Part shown: positions 1 through 6,483 of the stretch, piece by piece
How the letters are laid out: each line of letters starts with the position of its first letter
Position numbering within the stretch: position 1 is the first letter of the stretch
Source of the DNA: a virus
IMG/VR virus record: IMGVR_UViG_3300044825_000668
Span: 1 to 23,723 of that record
Length of the DNA stretch: 23,723 bases
Direction: 5' to 3' (one strand)
Program-made: the position numbers and the translations under genes
Notes under the pieces: model-generated
Seen by the model: only the letters and a program-made list of their open reading frames with translations
Databases searched by the model: none
What the model was told of the DNA's origin: nothing

Positions 1-135
1 CTTCATGTTCTTATTTAAAGAACTCTTGTTAATTTTTGGTCCTTTATCAATATGTTTAGGACCATCGTTTGGGTATACCTTTGCATCGGTTCTACCTTTT
101 TTAGCTACGCCATCTGCGTCTTTTTTATATCCCAT
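1..135 (-). CDS. Partial lysine-rich small phage protein (runs off the left edge)
   Basis: Reading the minus strand from the ATG at 135, an open frame of 45 codons continues past position 1 without a stop. The peptide is very basic and begins MGYKKDADGVAKKGRT, a variant of the ADG-x3-(R/K)GKT motif seen in four other small proteins of this window, but here at the N-terminus. A ribosome-binding sequence (AGGAG in TTAGGAGTTAAAA) lies just upstream, 10 nt after the stop of the preceding zinc-ribbon gene, so it belongs to the same late operon. Function unknown; a virion-associated or DNA-binding role is only inference from the charge and position. Confidence 0.6.
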   Translation of the reverse strand, partial: MGYKKDADGVAKKGRTDAKVYPNDGPKHIDKGPKINKSSLNKNMK

Positions 136-144
136 TTTTAACTC

Positions 145-570
145 CTAAGTTGTAGTTACTGTTACATTACCAACTAATACTGCTGGTGCCAAGTCATTTG
201 GGGTTAACCCTGCATCATTTGCCCTTGCACCACCTACAGGATTCCAACCCCACTGGATAATCCTACTACCTAACTCTGGACTACCAAACCCATCTGGCCC
301 AACACCCGTAATATTTATCTGCAGTCCACTTTGTCCAGAAACCTGATAACTAACATCTGGACGAGGTTCCCGTACAGCTTGTGGATCGTTGACCGGATAT
401 AAACCCAATTGTAATTGTGGATGATCTGGATCCCAACATGTTTTGCAAACTTTGACCCGGTACGGCTTAGTCTTAAGAGTCTGAATCCGTAACTCTTTAA
501 GCTTGTACCGTTGTGCGCATCTATCGCACTCGGCAATCGCATATTTTCCAGAGGCATACTTATTTGGCAT
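145..570 (-). CDS. Zinc-ribbon N-terminus with glycine/beta-rich tail, phage late-region protein
   Basis: 141 aa. The N-terminal 50 residues carry two CxxC pairs (C15/C18 and C42/C45) with basic residues between, a four-cysteine zinc ribbon. The rest is Pro/Gly-rich and predicted to be beta or disordered, ending in a VGNVTVTTT stretch typical of secreted or virion beta structure. I recognise this as a recurrent hypothetical protein of environmental tailed phages, found near the neck/tail genes; no activity is established. It is separated by only 6 nt from the preceding structural gene, so translation is likely coupled. Alternatives are a nucleic-acid-contacting virion component or a small assembly factor. 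Confidence 0.7.
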   Translation of the reverse strand: MPNKYASGKYAIAECDRCAQRYKLKELRIQTLKTKPYRVKVCKTCWDPDHPQLQLGLYPVNDPQAVREPRPDVSYQVSGQSGLQINITGVGPDGFGSPELGSRIIQWGWNPVGGARANDAGLTPNDLAPAVLVGNVTVTTT

Positions 571-576
571 AGCATA

Positions 577-1511
577 TTAACGGTAATAAAACATATTGCG
601 TGGGACAACCCGTAGCGCTGCTTTTTCCCGGTCTTCTTGCTCGGCTAACGTCCACTGCTGTTCATAGTCGGCTTTGAGCATCATAATTCTATTAGGATCA
701 ACCCCAGGCATTTTGACACTTAAGTGATAGGCCAATCCTGCAACCATGCAGGGGATAAAACGAAATGGAATGTCTTGAGTACGAATGCCAGACCCAGCAT
801 CTTGAATACGGCGCATACGATAATACACAAAAGTGTACTGATTACCAGGCGGATTTGGAGTTGGCCAAACATTAATACAAGGCAAATTATTTACAAAAAC
901 ATTAGCCCCATTTGAATGTGTAGTAGCCGTAGTGCCGTTTTGACCCCGCCACGCATTCAAAATTTGATTGCCTACAATATTTTGATATCCAATTGTTTCA
1001 TTCCCAACATTAATAAATCCTTGAGTTGGTAGATTTGACGCATTAGTTAGTGTAATGGTTGTCTGATCTGTAGAAGTTATAGCTGCCGCCAAGGTGGTCT
1101 GTGGGATGTTTGCTACGTTCCCAGACTGACGATTAATGAATACCTGAATAGGGCGTCCAGTGGCGTTTTTATTAGGTATTGTTAAGTAAGTAGATTCACT
1201 AATACGATTAATATTAATATCAATTTGATTTGTGCCTTCCCATTATTAGTACGGACAACCGTATCTAATAGGTCAATCGTATCTACCGGAATAGGATAAA
1301 TAGCCTGCCCAGTGTTCATTACAATCTGGCCCTGCTCAACAGTCCAAAGATTAATACCCCGGTTTGCCCACTCAATCGTTAGAAGATTTAAGCTACGACG
1401 AGCGGTACGAAAGTCATATCCAGAACGAGACTCAAGATTGCAACGTTCAAACGCCTCCTCAATGAGGTCATTCATATCCAAGTTGAAGGTACTTGTTCCT
1501 GTAGTGGACAT
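577..1511 (-). pseudogene. Structural (neck/tail-adaptor-like) protein gene split by a frameshift near 1239-1242
   Basis: Two reading frames together form one protein of about 310 aa. Frame A starts at ATG 1511 (MSTTGTSTFNLDMNDLIEEA) and is open to 1182, but after GKAQIK it degenerates into a low-complexity Leu/Ile run. Frame B is open from 1242 to 577; it has only a TTG at 1092 and no good start, and its upstream part reads EGTNQIDININRISES then TYLTIPNKNATGRPIQVF, a sensible continuation of frame A. A one-base loss in the GGG at 1239-1241 (or a -1 shift there) joins them. The family, as I recall it, is a single virion protein in environmental phages, with an N-terminal helical part (NDLIEEAFERC, SLNLLTIEWANRG) and a C-terminal part with RMRRIQDAG and FRFIPCMVAGLAYHLS. 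Function is not established; a neck or tail adaptor is inferred. The break may be a real mutation or a sequencing/assembly error. Confidence 0.75.
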
Positions 1512-1759
1512 TATTTAACCTTTCGGTATGACTTTACCTTTTGCTTTATTTTTTGGGGTTGTGACACGAACTGTTTTCCCTGAGCTTTTCCGGCTCGTTT
1601 TGCTCGAGTCGTTGCTGCGTACTCGGCGGGGCTTAGCGCTTGTATCGCTCTTTTTGGTAGATACCGCTCGCCTGTTTCGGACGACTTTTTTCCCGACTTG
1701 GTCGTCCACTTTTGGGCTGTCCAAGCTTTGAGGCTGCGTTGGGATTTTGCCAAAGCCAT
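1511..1759 (-). CDS. Small very basic phage protein (RYLP / SPAEYAATTRAKR family)
   Basis: 82 aa with about a third Lys/Arg. It contains SLKAWTAQKWTTKSGK, then GERYLPKRAIQALSPAEYA, then RAKRAGKAQGKQFVSQP, an arrangement I recognise from hypothetical proteins in the late region of many tailed phages. The stop TAA overlaps the ATG of the next gene (TAATG at 1509-1513), so translation is coupled. An overlapping frame (1515-1790) is also open, but it has no recognisable motif and would overlap this gene almost completely. GGAG sits 8 nt before the chosen ATG. The high charge suggests nucleic-acid contact inside the head or during assembly; this is inference. Confidence 0.75.
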   Translation of the reverse strand: MALAKSQRSLKAWTAQKWTTKSGKKSSETGERYLPKRAIQALSPAEYAATTRAKRAGKAQGKQFVSQPQKIKQKVKSYRKVK

Positions 1760-1786
1760 TAAATAATCTCCAGAACCAAGTTATCT

Positions 1787-2050
1787 TCACTTTTTCTTTA
1801 GCTTCGACAAAGTCTGAGCTAACCTCGCACGTTGTCCCATTTTACCGGGCTTCTTAGCCGCAGCAGCTAGTTTTTTAGCAGGGATCTTCTCGCCCTTCTT
1901 AACACCCATGGCTTGTTTTAAAGCACCAGGTTTTTTAATAGCAGACTGAATCCAATTAACCTTGCCACCTTTTTTAAAAACGCCTTTACCTTTTAGGATG
2001 TCAGCACGAGTAACCTTGCCATCACCAGTTAAATCAGGAAAATCAGCCAC
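1787..2050 (-). CDS. Small basic phage protein with an N-terminal EF-hand/dockerin-like loop
   Basis: 87 aa from a GTG at 2050, preceded by a strong AAGGTGGAGG at 5-nt spacing; a GTG at 2062 would lie inside that ribosome site. Residues 2-14 (ADFPDLTGDGKVTRADIL) match a calcium-binding EF-hand/dockerin loop: Asp, Thr, Asp, Gly and a final Asp at the expected positions. The remainder, with NWIQSAIKKPGALKQAMGV, KKGEKIPAKKLAAAAKKPG and RARLAQTLSKLKKK, is a basic domain that recurs in environmental phages, often near virion genes. It lies in the run of overlapping basic genes. Metal binding is plausible from the loop; a role in the particle is inferred. Confidence 0.75.
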   Translation of the reverse strand: MADFPDLTGDGKVTRADILKGKGVFKKGGKVNWIQSAIKKPGALKQAMGVKKGEKIPAKKLAAAAKKPGKMGQRARLAQTLSKLKKK

Positions 2051-2330
2051 GATAACCTCCACCTTTTTCTTTGTAACGTTTTGCTAAGAGCTGCGCTTTA
2101 CGAGCAGACCATTGACCCGCCGCAGTACCTTGTACAGCAGATGCTTTAATACTCTCAAATAAAGCCTTGCGCATACCAGGCTTCGTATAGTTACCAGCTT
2201 TATTAACGCTAGAAGTTTTACCACCTTCTTTGTACATATCGACTTCATCAGGATTATCCCTACGACGAATAACCTTACCTTTAGGCATTTTGGATGGGTT
2301 TATGGCGCCCATGCCACGACTGGCTCTCAT
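2043..2330 (-). CDS. Small basic phage protein (MRASRGMGAI family)
   Basis: 95 aa. It starts MRASRGMGAINPSKMPKGK and later has KEGGKTSS, GNYTKPGMRKALFESIKA, GQWSARKAQLLAKRYKEKGGGY. This combination recurs in hypothetical proteins of many tailed phages and is usually embedded among virion genes. Its start forms an ATGA overlap with the stop of the gene at 2327, and its 3' end overlaps the start of the next gene, so it is part of a translationally coupled chain. Highly basic, no cysteines, no membrane segment. Function unknown; a head-internal or assembly role would fit. Confidence 0.8.
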   Translation of the reverse strand: MRASRGMGAINPSKMPKGKVIRRRDNPDEVDMYKEGGKTSSVNKAGNYTKPGMRKALFESIKASAVQGTAAGQWSARKAQLLAKRYKEKGGGYRG

Positions 2331-2587
2331 ACGATTTTGCCCCGAGTTTTACCACGCATCGCACAACCATCTGCACGGGATGAAGCTGTGCCGCCTTTTT
2401 TCATCGGTCTTACTCCACGAGTAGCTTCTCTTCGAGCTTCTTTTTCTGCTTCGTCTCCAGCATCACTTGCAGCATACGCAGCTTTTCTAGGATTTAAAGG
2501 CCAGTTTGTTTTATCTGACTCGTATTCCTTTTTTGCCTTTTCTTCAGCAGCTTTTCGTATTGCTTTTGGGTATTCTGTATCAGCCAT
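2327..2587 (-). CDS. Small charged helical phage protein with C-terminal RADGCAMRGKTRGK motif
   Basis: 86 aa from ATG 2587; GAGGG 7 nt upstream supports this start over an in-frame ATG at 2620. The N-terminal two thirds is an alternating-charge helix (YPKAIRKAAEEKAKKEYESD, then EKEARREATRG). It is followed by MKKGGTASS and the C-terminal RADGCAMRGKTRGKIV. The same tail motif ends several neighbouring proteins. The stop overlaps the next start (ATGA). Function unknown. The shared tail suggests a common binding surface or localisation signal, which is inference from recurrence only. Confidence 0.75.
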   Translation of the reverse strand: MADTEYPKAIRKAAEEKAKKEYESDKTNWPLNPRKAAYAASDAGDEAEKEARREATRGVRPMKKGGTASSRADGCAMRGKTRGKIV

Positions 2588-2589
2588 AA

Positions 2590-3048
2590 TCAAGCCCTCG
2601 TTTTTCCTCGTATGCAGCATCCATCAGCTCTTTGGGATGCAGTTCTCACTTTGCCACCAGCTTTATAGTTCTTCGTGATGTCACGGTTTGATTTAGGCAT
2701 AGCACCGCCACCACGAGTCACAGGTTCACCAAACCGTTTATAAGTCCGCTCATCTTTAGCGGTAACACGATGCTCTTCAGCCATTTTGCTTAATTTAGCT
2801 CTAGCTTCTTCTGCCCCACTTAAATCCAAAGTGCCTTGTCCAGCTTTAGCAGCTTTATTACGCTCTCTGGTTGTTTGCTTAGCTTCTTCGGCTTTAGTTT
2901 CAGCTTCTCGCAAAATAGCACGCTCCTTAGCCTTTTCTTTAGCTTTCTGAACTTCTTCAGCGCTTTCAGTAGGCAATTCAGATAAAGCCCGCATTACCTT
3001 TTTAGGCTGCTCGGGTTCATCAAAATCAAAGGAGCCTTGTGTAGCCAT
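2590..3048 (-). CDS. Coiled-coil basic phage protein with C-terminal RADGCCIRGKTRA motif
   Basis: 152 aa starting MATQGSFDFDEPEQPKK, just after the stop of the preceding gene. Residues about 28-75 form an Ala/Glu/Lys/Arg-rich helix likely to be a coiled coil. A basic segment follows with FGEPVTRGGGAMPKSNRDI, then NYKAGGKVRTAS and the terminal RADGCCIRGKTRA. The Gly-Gly-Lys stretch followed by the RADGC..RGKT tail is the signature shared with neighbours at 2327, 3049 and 3721. No known enzyme motif. It could be an assembly or virion-internal protein; this is not established. Confidence 0.75.
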   Translation of the reverse strand: MATQGSFDFDEPEQPKKVMRALSELPTESAEEVQKAKEKAKERAILREAETKAEEAKQTTRERNKAAKAGQGTLDLSGAEEARAKLSKMAEEHRVTAKDERTYKRFGEPVTRGGGAMPKSNRDITKNYKAGGKVRTASQRADGCCIRGKTRA

Positions 3049-3549
3049 TTAGCAAGCCTTTTTGCCTTTAGCCATGCCGCCATAAGACATTTTGATTTGT
3101 TTAGCTTTGGTTTTGCCTTTCACAGCAACACCATCAGCAGACTTATGTCCAGCAGACAAACCGCCAGAAGCCATCTTTTTGCCATGCATACGCTTCTCAT
3201 GACCCTTAACAGCTTTGGCTGCTACCTTTTTCATCATGGGCTTATCTTTTGCAATATCCGAATGTTTCATTACTCCACCTTCCTTTTTGCCAACATACTT
3301 GGTTACGCTCTCGTTAGGGACATTAAGCTTGTAACCAAACTTACTACCAAAACGAGTCCTTGGTTTATTAATTTGATTCTGACCGCCGTACGTATATCCA
3401 GTGCTACCGCCAGTACCAAACCGTTTGCCTTTATCGGCAGTTAAAAATTCCTCGCCAACAGAACGAGGCACTCCTACTCTTTTAGCAAATGCAGGGTTTT
3501 TAGCCACTGCTGCCATAAAATTATGTTGTTTTTTACTTACGCTTGGCAC
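3049..3549 (-). CDS. Two-part basic phage protein: SKKQ-type N-terminal module and ADG..KGKT tail
   Basis: About 166 aa from a GTG at 3549, giving MPSVSKKQHNFMAAVAKNPA, the usual start of this family; an in-frame ATG at 3582 is the alternative and would overlap the holin gene more. The N-terminal module (to about residue 45) reads KKQ..FM..VA.N then GVPRSVGEEFLTADKGK. The middle is Gly/Tyr/Asn-rich. From residue 94 (MKHSDIAKDKPMMKKVAAK) a Met/Lys/His-rich segment follows, ending with SADGVAVKGKTKAKQI. An in-frame ATG at 3270 has its own GGAAGGTGGAG sequence, so a shorter second product is possible. Overlaps the holin stop by 17 nt. Function unknown. Confidence 0.7.
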   Translation of the reverse strand: MPSVSKKQHNFMAAVAKNPAFAKRVGVPRSVGEEFLTADKGKRFGTGGSTGYTYGGQNQINKPRTRFGSKFGYKLNVPNESVTKYVGKKEGGVMKHSDIAKDKPMMKKVAAKAVKGHEKRMHGKKMASGGLSAGHKSADGVAVKGKTKAKQIKMSYGGMAKGKKAC

Positions 3550-3724
3550 GTTTAATCCACTCTTGAACTGTATCCGTTTCATAAATTCGGATACCTGTCC
3601 AAACAATCGTAAATAAAGCAGCGATAGCGGGCAAAATTTCCACAAGGGCTCCTATTACAGTTATTACAGACAGCCCATCTAGGATGTGCTTTGTCCCTTC
3701 ACTAAAATGCTCTTTCATACTCAT
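3533..3724 (-). CDS. Holin-like small membrane protein
   Basis: 63 aa. A short charged N-terminus (MKEHFSEGTKHILDG) is followed by hydrophobic residues about 18-48 (LSVITVIGALVEILPAIAAL then FTIVWTGIRIYE). This can form two short transmembrane helices with a Leu-Pro turn, and a basic tail ends the protein (WIKRAKRK). Size, hydropathy and the SEGTKHILDGLSVIT / IVWTGIRIYETDT wording match small phage holins found in environmental tailed phages. A holin forms inner-membrane lesions that release endolysin at lysis. No endolysin or spanin is found in this window. The start overlaps the previous stop (ATGA); an ATG two codons in is equally possible. Confidence 0.75.
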   Translation of the reverse strand: MSMKEHFSEGTKHILDGLSVITVIGALVEILPAIAALFTIVWTGIRIYETDTVQEWIKRAKRK

Positions 3725-4041
3725 ACCATCTTACCTTTGGTTTTTCCTCGCACTTCGCATCCACCACCTCGAACCTTACCACCTTCAGCGCAATTCCAAG
3801 CCCGTAAAGACTTATTAATGCGAGAGTTTGGATCATTAGCAGTTTTAGCAGAAGTTAGTTTCTTTTTCATACCCTTCATACGGGCGCAGAACGAATCACG
3901 GCGGGGGCCGCCTTCGGGTTGTGGGGCTTTTAGCCCCGGTTTGCCTGGGTTAGCACGGTTGTAAGAAGCCCTGCCCTTAGCGTTCAAACCACCACTTGGG
4001 TTTTTACCTTCTTTGCGTTGCCATGCTGGAGTCTTAGCCAT
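3721..4041 (-). CDS. AWQRKEGKNPSGGLNAKGR-type phage protein
   Basis: 106 aa. It begins with TPAWQRKEGKNPSGGLNAKG and ASYNRANPG, continues with RRDSFCARMKGMKKKLTSAK, ANDPNSRINKSLRAWNC, then EGGKVRGGGCEVRGKTKGKMV. I recognise the first 85 residues as a widely distributed phage protein of unknown function (DUF6321-like, from memory and unchecked). The tail is the local GGK + C..RGKTKGK signature. The conserved Ser/Asn/Arg/Cys pattern with no membrane segment suggests a compact basic domain. Translationally coupled to the holin by an overlapping stop/start. Confidence 0.8.
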   Translation of the reverse strand: MAKTPAWQRKEGKNPSGGLNAKGRASYNRANPGKPGLKAPQPEGGPRRDSFCARMKGMKKKLTSAKTANDPNSRINKSLRAWNCAEGGKVRGGGCEVRGKTKGKMV

Positions 4042-4519
4042 AAAACACCGTTGCAGTTACAGATGGCCCGCAGCCTACAAACATGCCATTTTTTAAATAA
4101 ATACCTTCGCCTGGAATTAGAACAGGTAGTCCTACCGTGCTATAAGTATCAAGTTGTAAATTAATTTTGCTATAAGCAGAAACATTACCTGATGTAGAAA
4201 TCGAATTTGCTGCAGTTACAGTAAAAGTATCGGGGTCTACAAGGGTAATTGCATACACGCCATCTCTTGAATTACCAGTAGTAAAGTCAAGAAAAACACG
4301 CTGCCCGTTAGTAAAACCATGTGCAGTAATTGTGCAAGTAATCGTGTTGGTTGTTTGGCTATAAGTTCCAGACTTCACTACAGTTGGATCACAAACCGCA
4401 ATGTTACGCAACGATGACGTAGCGCTTGTCACTGTGATGCACTTTAACCGCACAGGTTGCTGAGTTACAACGGTTCCTGTGCTGGATACACGGGTAGATT
4501 TAACGTCATATTGCATCAT
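4034..4519 (-). CDS. Beta-rich virion protein, downstream member of a tandem duplicate
   Basis: 161 aa, starting at ATG 4519 or the adjacent ATG. The middle (about residues 50-110) is a Thr/Val/Gly-rich beta module: SGTYSQTTNTITCTITAHGF, TNGQRVFLDFTTGNSRDG, DTFTVTAANS, TSGNV. The C-terminal part (LQLDTYSTV..PVLIPGEGIYLKNGMF...ATVFYG) matches the next gene at 4529 segment by segment. HG(F/L)(T/S)NG..V.L.FT.G modules are common in phage virion and fibre proteins. No enzyme motif. Likely a surface or decoration-type virion protein; the exact position in the particle is unknown. Ends 8 nt inside the next gene. Confidence 0.75.
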   Translation of the reverse strand: MMQYDVKSTRVSSTGTVVTQQPVRLKCITVTSATSSLRNIAVCDPTVVKSGTYSQTTNTITCTITAHGFTNGQRVFLDFTTGNSRDGVYAITLVDPDTFTVTAANSISTSGNVSAYSKINLQLDTYSTVGLPVLIPGEGIYLKNGMFVGCGPSVTATVFYG

Positions 4520-4528
4520 GGTCTATTC

Positions 4529-5017
4529 CTATCCGTAGAAAATAGTCATGGTTACGGTAGTAGACGGTAACAAGCAAAATAACCCTTCTGTTGCAAGAAT
4601 ACCCTCACCAGGAATCAACGTATAAAACGAAGTCCCACTTGAGCAGTCTAGCTCAGTAAGAATCTTGGGGTATAGAGTTACGTCGCCACTAGTCGTTAAA
4701 CTTGCTGTAGTTACAGTAAATGTATTAGTCGTTACGTTTGCTACAGTATAAGAGTCGTCCACCGCTGTACCGCTAGTAAAGTTAAGTCCTACTACATCAC
4801 CATTTGACAAACCATGGTTAGCAATAGTCACAGTACAGGTTGTTGAACCTGGAATATCGTAGGTTCCAGTTAAAGCGCCAGCGGTGTCTACCACACACGA
4901 ATTAAATGTAGTAGACGTAGATGGCGATATAACAATACCTTTTAAGCGGGTTCGCCCGTTATACGCAAGCGATGAGCTTGTTGCATGGTACGACAGAACG
5001 TCTGTTTGCATACCCAT
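4529..5017 (-). CDS. Beta-rich virion protein, upstream member of a tandem duplicate
   Basis: 162 aa, nearly the same length as its neighbour. It starts MGMQTDVLSYHATSSSLAYN with GRTRLKGIVIS. The inserted beta module reads GTYDIPGSTTCTVTIANHGL, SNGDVVGLNFTSGTAVDD, NTFTVTTASL, TSGDV. The C-terminus LTELDC..GTSFYTLIPGEGI then MTIFYG is the same framework as the downstream copy. It has AGGAG 5 nt before the start. The outer framework without the insert resembles short virion proteins of related phages, so the HG.SNG module looks like an insertion into an older scaffold. Probable virion surface protein. Confidence 0.75.
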   Translation of the reverse strand: MGMQTDVLSYHATSSSLAYNGRTRLKGIVISPSTSTTFNSCVVDTAGALTGTYDIPGSTTCTVTIANHGLSNGDVVGLNFTSGTAVDDSYTVANVTTNTFTVTTASLTTSGDVTLYPKILTELDCSSGTSFYTLIPGEGILATEGLFCLLPSTTVTMTIFYG

Positions 5018-5029
5018 AGGGGTCTCCTA

Positions 5030-5518
5030 TTAGACGTTTTCTGCGCCAGTATCAGCTACGAAATAACGAATAATTCCAGAGCAGTTACCAGAAGCTACAC
5101 CGTTAGCTGCGGTAGTTACAACAACCAAGTTGGTTGCATTAGCTACGTTACCAACAGAAGCGCCAGCGCCAGAAGTGCCAATAGTAAAGTTAGCACGGGA
5201 AGCGGTAGAGCCACCATCTAATAAGCCTTTAGCTACAGGAGTTCCAAGAGTTGTGCTTTGTCCTGGGCCAACTCCGACTAATGGGGTAAACCCTAAGTCA
5301 ACAGCGCCAGTACCAGTTTCGGTAATGGTAACGTCAGTAACGATAGCGCCAGCTGGGAGGATCAAAGCCTCGGTGCCATCAGAATTGGTTACGTTTGCGC
5401 TTGCTGCGCAGTTAGAGATAAAAAACTGAGCTGCCATAACCATGGAGCCAGCAGTTGCAGTACGGGTTTGATCTCCACCAGTGGAGCGCCATACGCTAGA
5501 GGTAGTTGCTAAAGTCAT
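5030..5518 (-). CDS. Ala/Thr/Gly-rich virion protein
   Basis: 162 aa, Cys-poor, with an Ala/Gly/Thr/Val composition typical of a beta-sandwich virion protein. It includes SVWRSTGGDQTRTATAGSMV, AAQFFISNCAAS, ALILPAGAIVTDVTI, GSTASRANFTIGTSGAGASV and a C-terminal SGIIRYFVADTGAENV. The last part resembles endings of decoration or minor capsid proteins. It is the first minus-strand gene after the plus-strand cassette, so it probably needs a promoter within 5519-5677. AAGGA lies 8 nt upstream of the ATG. Role inferred from composition and neighbours. Confidence 0.7.
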   Translation of the reverse strand: MTLATTSSVWRSTGGDQTRTATAGSMVMAAQFFISNCAASANVTNSDGTEALILPAGAIVTDVTITETGTGAVDLGFTPLVGVGPGQSTTLGTPVAKGLLDGGSTASRANFTIGTSGAGASVGNVANATNLVVVTTAANGVASGNCSGIIRYFVADTGAENV

Positions 5519-5677
5519 GTTAATTGTCCTTCGTACAAAGATCCGCCTGTCAATTGTGTACGCATCTGCTGGGGCAGTTTGACAGACTCATCACCCAGAT
5601 GTGTAGATATTACTACTTTTTTAAGGTTCTGCAACTTCTTTTTGATATAAATACAATAAATACATACAGGAGCCCCT

Positions 5678-5824
5678 ATGAGCGCATGGTTAATTATTGT
5701 CACGGGTTTGATATACGCCTATATTGCTATTGAACAGGGTATCAAAGGTAACGTGCCCATGGCGGTCGTATATAGCGGCTATGCCTTTTCTAATGTCGGG
5801 TTATATATTCTGGCAACAAAATGA
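5678..5824 (+). CDS. 48-aa small membrane protein with two hydrophobic segments
   Basis: ATG at 5678 with AGGAG 6 nt upstream; 48 codons then TGA, the last bases overlapping the ATG of the next gene (ATGA). The translation begins MSAWLIIVTGLIYAYIAIEQ and ends YAFSNVGLYILATK, giving two predicted membrane helices separated by a short loop (GIKGNVPMA). I have seen similar short proteins in other environmental phages, with no known role. It opens a three-gene plus-strand cassette that interrupts the minus-strand late genes. A second lysis component or a superinfection-exclusion protein are possibilities, neither shown. Confidence 0.7.
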   Translation: MSAWLIIVTGLIYAYIAIEQGIKGNVPMAVVYSGYAFSNVGLYILATK

Positions 5825-6483
5825 ATAAGATCGAAGTCGACCTAAAAGCTTTGCCATCAGATGTTAGGGCTTGGGTCGAGTTTGAAGTTATGGCTAGTAA
5901 CGCCCATGATATTGCCGTACACCTCCAACGCAAAAAGCAAGTACGTATGGACGGGATTATGGTGTCGGGGTTCTTTTGCAGCCACACAGATAGACTGTTT
6001 GTGGCTGGGCTATCCAAGGATTGGATACCCATTATGGTCCATGAAACCTGCCATCGTGACCAGTATACCGAGCAAGCCAAGGTCTGGAACGCAACCGTAA
6101 AAATTGATGGTGAAGATCAGGATCCTTTAACCGTTATGCACGACTGGTTAGAACACAAAATTGAACTTGGCCCATATAAAACAAAGCAAATGCTTGTTGG
6201 CGCTATGAATGTAGAACTAGATTGTGAACGCAGGGCGGCTAAGAAAATAGATGAGTTTTACCTACCGATTAATCTCAAAGAATACATACAAAAAGCTAAT
6301 GCTTATGTGTACTTTTACTTAGCAATGCAACACACTCGGGAGTGGTACCCTAAGGGTAAAGCCCCATTTTCACTGCCAGAAGTATGGACTAAGATGCCTG
6401 CTGACTTTGATAACGACTATACAAAGTTACCTAAAAAAATCAAGAACTTAATTTTGAGACATTCATACAATATGCGAGTTTGA
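5821..6483 (+). CDS. Putative zinc metallopeptidase-like protein (HETCH motif)
   Basis: 220 aa. The motif IMVHETCHRDQY at residues 71-82 is an HExxH zinc site (H74, E75, H78). A downstream conserved acidic helix (VELDCERRAAKKIDEF, about 131-146) is a candidate for the third ligand. N-terminal residues give WVEFEVMASNAHDIAVHL and C-terminal residues KIKNLILRHSYNMRV. There is no signal peptide, so it should act in the cytoplasm. Similar short HExxH phage proteins are annotated as hypothetical; substrates are unknown. Coupled to the upstream membrane protein and the downstream HNH gene by overlaps. Whether it cleaves protein is unproven. Confidence 0.75.
   Translation: MNKIEVDLKALPSDVRAWVEFEVMASNAHDIAVHLQRKKQVRMDGIMVSGFFCSHTDRLFVAGLSKDWIPIMVHETCHRDQYTEQAKVWNATVKIDGEDQDPLTVMHDWLEHKIELGPYKTKQMLVGAMNVELDCERRAAKKIDEFYLPINLKEYIQKANAYVYFYLAMQHTREWYPKGKAPFSLPEVWTKMPADFDNDYTKLPKKIKNLILRHSYNMRV

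Noticed and set aside
1515-1790. 91-aa open frame overlapping the basic protein at 1511-1759
   Set aside because: It covers the same DNA in another frame, has no recognisable motif, and the 1511-1759 frame has a family pattern and the coupled TAATG.
5515-5703. 62-aa minus-strand frame ending at the start of the 5030-5518 gene
   Set aside because: It overlaps the start of the plus-strand cassette, has no ribosome site at its ATG, and only its last residues look coding; a leader peptide cannot be excluded but is not supported.
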